From the NCBI GenBank assembly GCA_036006425.1, contig DASYPQ010000019.1, positions 1-64,000 of the forward strand: 64,000 nt of DNA, given 5' to 3'. The number at the start of each line of letters is the position of its first letter. Within the stretch, counting starts at the first letter, position 1. A program made the translations under genes and the position numbers. This document shows, piece after piece, positions 63,660 through 64,000 of the stretch. This DNA is from DASYPQ01 sp036006425. GTDB lineage: Bacteria; Planctomycetota; UBA1135; GCA-002686595. The notes beneath the pieces were generated by a model that worked only from the letters and a program-made list of their open reading frames with translations, had not been told where the DNA came from and did no database searches.

Positions 63660-64000
63660 TCAGGAATCGATCGCCTCGTCGCGGTAGAGGTCCTGCATCG
63701 GTTGCCGCCGACGAACCAGGCGGACGTGGGAACCGTCCACCAGGACCTCCGCCGCGAAGGGCTGCGAATTGTAGTTCGATGCCATGCTGGCCGCGTAGGC
63801 GCCGGCGTCGTGGATGCAGACGAGATCGCTTTCCCGCGCGTCTGGCAACGGCCTGGGCGCGATTTCGCCGTCGCGATCGAGTGTAAAGACGTCCGCGCTC
63901 TCGCACAGGGGGCCGGCGACCGCCTTCGGCGTCCCGCTCGCGTCGCGGGGCGCGCCGACGACCGAGATCTCGTGCCACGCGCCGTACATCGCGGGACGGA
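63660..64000 (-). CDS. lysA: Diaminopimelate decarboxylase (3' part, runs off the window)
   Basis: The last about 113 residues of LysA, which makes lysine from meso-diaminopimelate with PLP. Recognisable marks: PAMYGAWHEISVV (the dimer-site Tyr region), GPLCESADVFTLDRDG with the conserved Cys-Glu-Ser, and SDLVCIHDAGAYAASMASNY with the active-site Tyr near the end. The 5' part lies beyond position 64000. Ornithine/arginine decarboxylase relatives share the fold, but the CESxD motif favours LysA. Confidence 0.85.
   Translation of the reverse strand, partial: RPAMYGAWHEISVVGAPRDASGTPKAVAGPLCESADVFTLDRDGEIAPRPLPDARESDLVCIHDAGAYAASMASNYNSQPFAAEVLVDGSHVRLVRRRQPMQDLYRDEAIDS

Overview
The window is high-GC, tightly packed bacterial chromosome. 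The best guess is a Planctomycetota lineage. This rests on two large secreted proteins (16685-18715 and 32713-34506) that end in the same Cys/Gly-rich C-terminal module, which I associate with planctomycete genomes, on an alternative complex III operon joined to a caa3-type oxidase, and on many GTG and TTG starts. The phylum call is inference: no rRNA or other phylogenetic marker lies in the window. I see no CRISPR array, transposase or phage gene.

Layout. 80-5489 (minus): a parvulin-type lipoprotein, a flavin-binding pair (PNPOx-like; PNPOx-GAF), then a hemerythrin, diheme cytochrome and monoheme cytochrome group. 5490-8539: a patchwork of small accessory genes (DHFR-like, phosphoribosyltransferase, tandem AHSA1 protein, ArsR regulator) containing two truncated tRNA-Arg(CCU)-like sequences. 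8728-21987 (plus): a TonB-energised outer-membrane system (receptor, DUF3450, long ExbB, ExbD, TonB, TPR) followed by a secreted beta-helix-like protein, a lipoprotein and a lipoprotein with seven calcium-loop motifs. 22015-32653: galactokinase, EcsC-like protein, an operon of MFS transporter, fused 2-oxoacid dehydrogenase E1 and malonyltransferase-like protein, then DUF2071, dienelactone hydrolase, a membrane-protein pair bracketed by 63-bp direct repeats, and a B3/4-domain protein. 32713-39127 (plus): surface and lipoprotein genes ending in a rhombotarget lipoprotein with its rhombosortase.

39124-51131 (minus) is one respiratory operon of twelve genes: actABCDEF, a small membrane protein, SCO1, then coxB, coxA, coxC and coxD. 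Quinol is oxidised by alternative complex III, electrons pass through its cytochromes to the CuA/haem c subunit of a caa3 oxidase, and SCO1 supplies copper. A sigma70-like promoter is visible upstream. 51413-55247 (plus) holds a histidine kinase, glucosamine-6-phosphate deaminase and an SGNH-like protein. 55249-58769 (minus) holds two TPM-domain proteins, LemA and a glycoside-hydrolase-like protein with a golvesin-like domain. 58911-63201 (plus) holds an SPFH protein, a small Arc-like protein, a ROK/ASKHA-like kinase, a family-10-like glycoside hydrolase lipoprotein and a pirin. The right edge carries a small unknown gene and the 3' part of a diaminopimelate decarboxylase.

Many adjacent genes overlap by four bases (ATGA, GTGA and, three times, TTGA), so translational coupling is a general feature. 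The most interesting items are the rhombosortase/rhombotarget pair, the TonB locus with its secreted cargo, the shared C-terminal module, the compositional break inside actB, and the two repeat signatures (tRNA-Arg fragments; 63-bp direct repeats) that look like scars of past insertion or duplication.
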